Shown piece by piece: positions 5,978 to 6,972 of a stretch of DNA of 6,972 bases. The notes under the pieces were generated by a model. It worked only from the letters and a program-made list of their open reading frames with translations, did no database searches and was not told the DNA's origin. How positions within the stretch are numbered: position 1 is the stretch's first letter; every line of letters starts with the position of its first letter. Source of the DNA: Actinomycetales bacterium (GTDB lineage Bacteria; Actinomycetota; Actinomycetes; Actinomycetales; Actinomycetaceae); NCBI GenBank assembly GCA_012513625.1, contig JAAZBW010000476.1, positions 1 to 6,972 of the forward strand. Reading direction: 5' to 3'. The position numbers were made by a program, and so were the translations under genes.

Positions 5978-6055
5978 ATGGCGAAGGGAATCGGAATTTG
6001 GCTTCCCAGGCGCGTTCGTTGTGATCCATCGAACAGTCCAATTCCGATGACGTGA
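5978..6055 (+). CDS. Candidate 25-residue leader peptide upstream of aspA
   Basis: An ATG at 5978 opens a 25-codon frame (MAKGIGIWLPRRV, then RCDPSNSPIPMT) ending with TGA at 6053-6055. AGGAG at 5964-5968 stands 9 nt before the start, a reasonable ribosome binding site. The stop codon merges with the aspA Shine-Dalgarno (TGAGGAAG, 6053-6060), and aspA starts 12 nt further on, so translation of the two could be coupled. The frame lies across a long inverted repeat, so ribosomes here would melt that structure. The peptide is basic in the middle with no run of one amino acid, so classic attenuation by a single amino acid is not evident. No homologue is known to me. It may be a chance ORF. Confidence 0.4.
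   Translation: MAKGIGIWLPRRVRCDPSNSPIPMT
5986..6048 (+). promoter_or_regulatory. Nested inverted repeats in the aspA leader
   Basis: ATCGGAATT (5990-5998) pairs perfectly with AATTCCGAT (6040-6048), and GG (6000-6001) with CC (6038-6039) extends the stem to 11 bp with one bulged T. Inside the loop GTTCG (6014-6018) pairs with CGAAC (6030-6034). A competing stem, GGGAA (5986-5990) with TTCCC (6003-6007), shares A5990 and would block the long stem. The long stem ends 5 nt before the aspA Shine-Dalgarno, leaving it exposed. No U-tract follows, so control of translation or mRNA stability is more likely than termination. I match it to no known riboswitch. Confidence 0.45.
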
Positions 6056-6067
6056 GGAAGAGTATCT

Positions 6068-6972
6068 GTGTTAACTCGAATAGAAGAAGACCTGCTGGGA
6101 AGCCGAGAGGTACCTGCCGAGGCGTATTGGGGTGTTCACACCCTCCGCGCCGTGGAGAACTTCAGGATCTCCGGCAAGACCATCAGTGACGTCCCGGAAA
6201 TGGTCCGTGGCATCGCGATGGTGAAGAAGGCGTGCGCGCTTGCCAACAAGGAACTTCGTGTTCTGCCCGAGGACATCGCGGACGCGATCGTGGCGGGCTG
6301 TGACGAGATCCTCGTCGAGGGCCGCGCCCTCGACCAGTTCCCGGTCGACGTCTTCCAGGGTGGCGCCGGCACGTCCACCAACATGAATGCGAACGAGGTC
6401 ATCGCGAACCTCGCACTCGAGACGGTGGGCTTCGAGAAGGGCCGCTACGACGTCATCAACCCGAACACCCACGTCAACAAGTGCCAGTCCACGAACGATG
6501 CCTACCCAACGGCCTTCCGCGTGGCGTGCATCATGGTGCTCGAGCAGCTCAAGGAAGCGGTGCAGCGCCTGGCAGATTCCTTCGCCGCCAAGGGTGCGGA
6601 ATTCAGCTATGTTCTCAAGATGGGTCGTACCCAGCTCCAGGACGCCGTCCCGATGTCTCTCGGTCAGGAATTCAACAGCTACTCGGTCAATGTGACGGAA
6701 GAAATCGGGCGAATTGAGAGCTCGATCCGCCTCCTACAGGAAATCAACCTGGGCGCCACCGCCATCGGCACGGGCCTGAATACCCCTCCCGGTTATCCCG
6801 AGGTGGCGGCACGGAAGCTCTCCGAGATCTCCGGCTACGCGTTGGTCCCCGCGCACGACCTGGTGGAGGCGACCTACGACAACGGCGCCTACGTGGCGGC
6901 CCACTCCGTTGTCAAGCGCCTCGCCATGAAGCTCTCCAAGATCTCGAACGACCTCCGTCTGTTGTCGTCCGG
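6068..6972 (+). CDS. aspA: Aspartate ammonia-lyase, 5' part
   Basis: Aspartase converts L-aspartate to fumarate and ammonia in the cytoplasm as a homotetramer. The first 301 codons are present of about 470 usual; the frame is open to the window edge. Visible blocks are VPAEAYWGVHTLRAVENF (15-32), GGAGTSTNMNANEV (98-111), NPNTHVNKCQSTND (131-144), KMGRTQLQDAVPMSLGQEF (184-202), GTGLNTPPGYP and KLSKISNDLRLLSSG at the edge. Expected substrate residues Thr102, Ser141, Thr142 and Asn143 are present; the GSSxMPxKxNP loop with the catalytic serine lies beyond the edge. These blocks favour aspartase over fumarase, notably GTSTNMNANEV. The GTG at 6068 is supported by GAGGAAG at 6054-6060. It is divergent from fasR and functionally separate from the fab genes, apart from feeding fumarate into central metabolism. 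Confidence 0.96.
   Translation, partial: MLTRIEEDLLGSREVPAEAYWGVHTLRAVENFRISGKTISDVPEMVRGIAMVKKACALANKELRVLPEDIADAIVAGCDEILVEGRALDQFPVDVFQGGAGTSTNMNANEVIANLALETVGFEKGRYDVINPNTHVNKCQSTNDAYPTAFRVACIMVLEQLKEAVQRLADSFAAKGAEFSYVLKMGRTQLQDAVPMSLGQEFNSYSVNVTEEIGRIESSIRLLQEINLGATAIGTGLNTPPGYPEVAARKLSEISGYALVPAHDLVEATYDNGAYVAAHSVVKRLAMKLSKISNDLRLLSS

Overview
The window is high-GC DNA with strong GC bias at third codon positions and GTG as well as ATG starts. Its gene order is typical of Actinomycetota (Actinobacteria). A type II fatty acid synthase cluster lies under a PucR-type regulator, and a DUF3145 gene sits next to fabF. This points to an actinomycete outside the mycolic-acid group, whose FasR is, as I recall, TetR-type. 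I cannot name the genus from sequence alone.

Layout: positions 1-151 are a leader holding a GNRA-capped hairpin and operator-like repeats. A DUF3145 gene follows on the plus strand (152-652). It converges, after a 26-bp gap, on a minus-strand block that reads right to left fasR (5535-4330), fabD (4154-3234), fabH (3237-2218), acpP (2206-1958), fabF (1911-679). From 5536 to 6067 there is a 532-bp divergent intergenic region with no long gene. It holds a degenerate 34-bp tandem repeat array, a near-perfect 22-bp tandem duplication, an 8-bp palindrome and a likely 25-codon leader ORF inside a nested hairpin. The aspartate ammonia-lyase gene aspA starts at 6068 on the plus strand and runs off the window end.

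The four fab/acp genes encode the initiation and elongation core of fatty acid synthesis. FabD loads malonyl onto holo-ACP (AcpP), FabH condenses an acyl-CoA primer with malonyl-ACP, and FabF does the later condensations. All expected catalytic residues are present. Tight spacing (fabD/fabH ATGA overlap, fabH stop inside the acpP Shine-Dalgarno, 46-bp acpP-fabF gap) implies one co-translated mRNA. FasR, with a probable leaderless start, is the likely cluster regulator. The 175-bp fasR-fabD gap carries repeated TTGTYGAGACG sites and an inverted CGACAA/TTGTCG pair that could be its operator. Reductases, dehydratase and acyl-CoA carboxylase are not in this window.

The core genes are ordinary. 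The least explained material is the fasR-aspA intergenic region and the DUF3145 upstream region.
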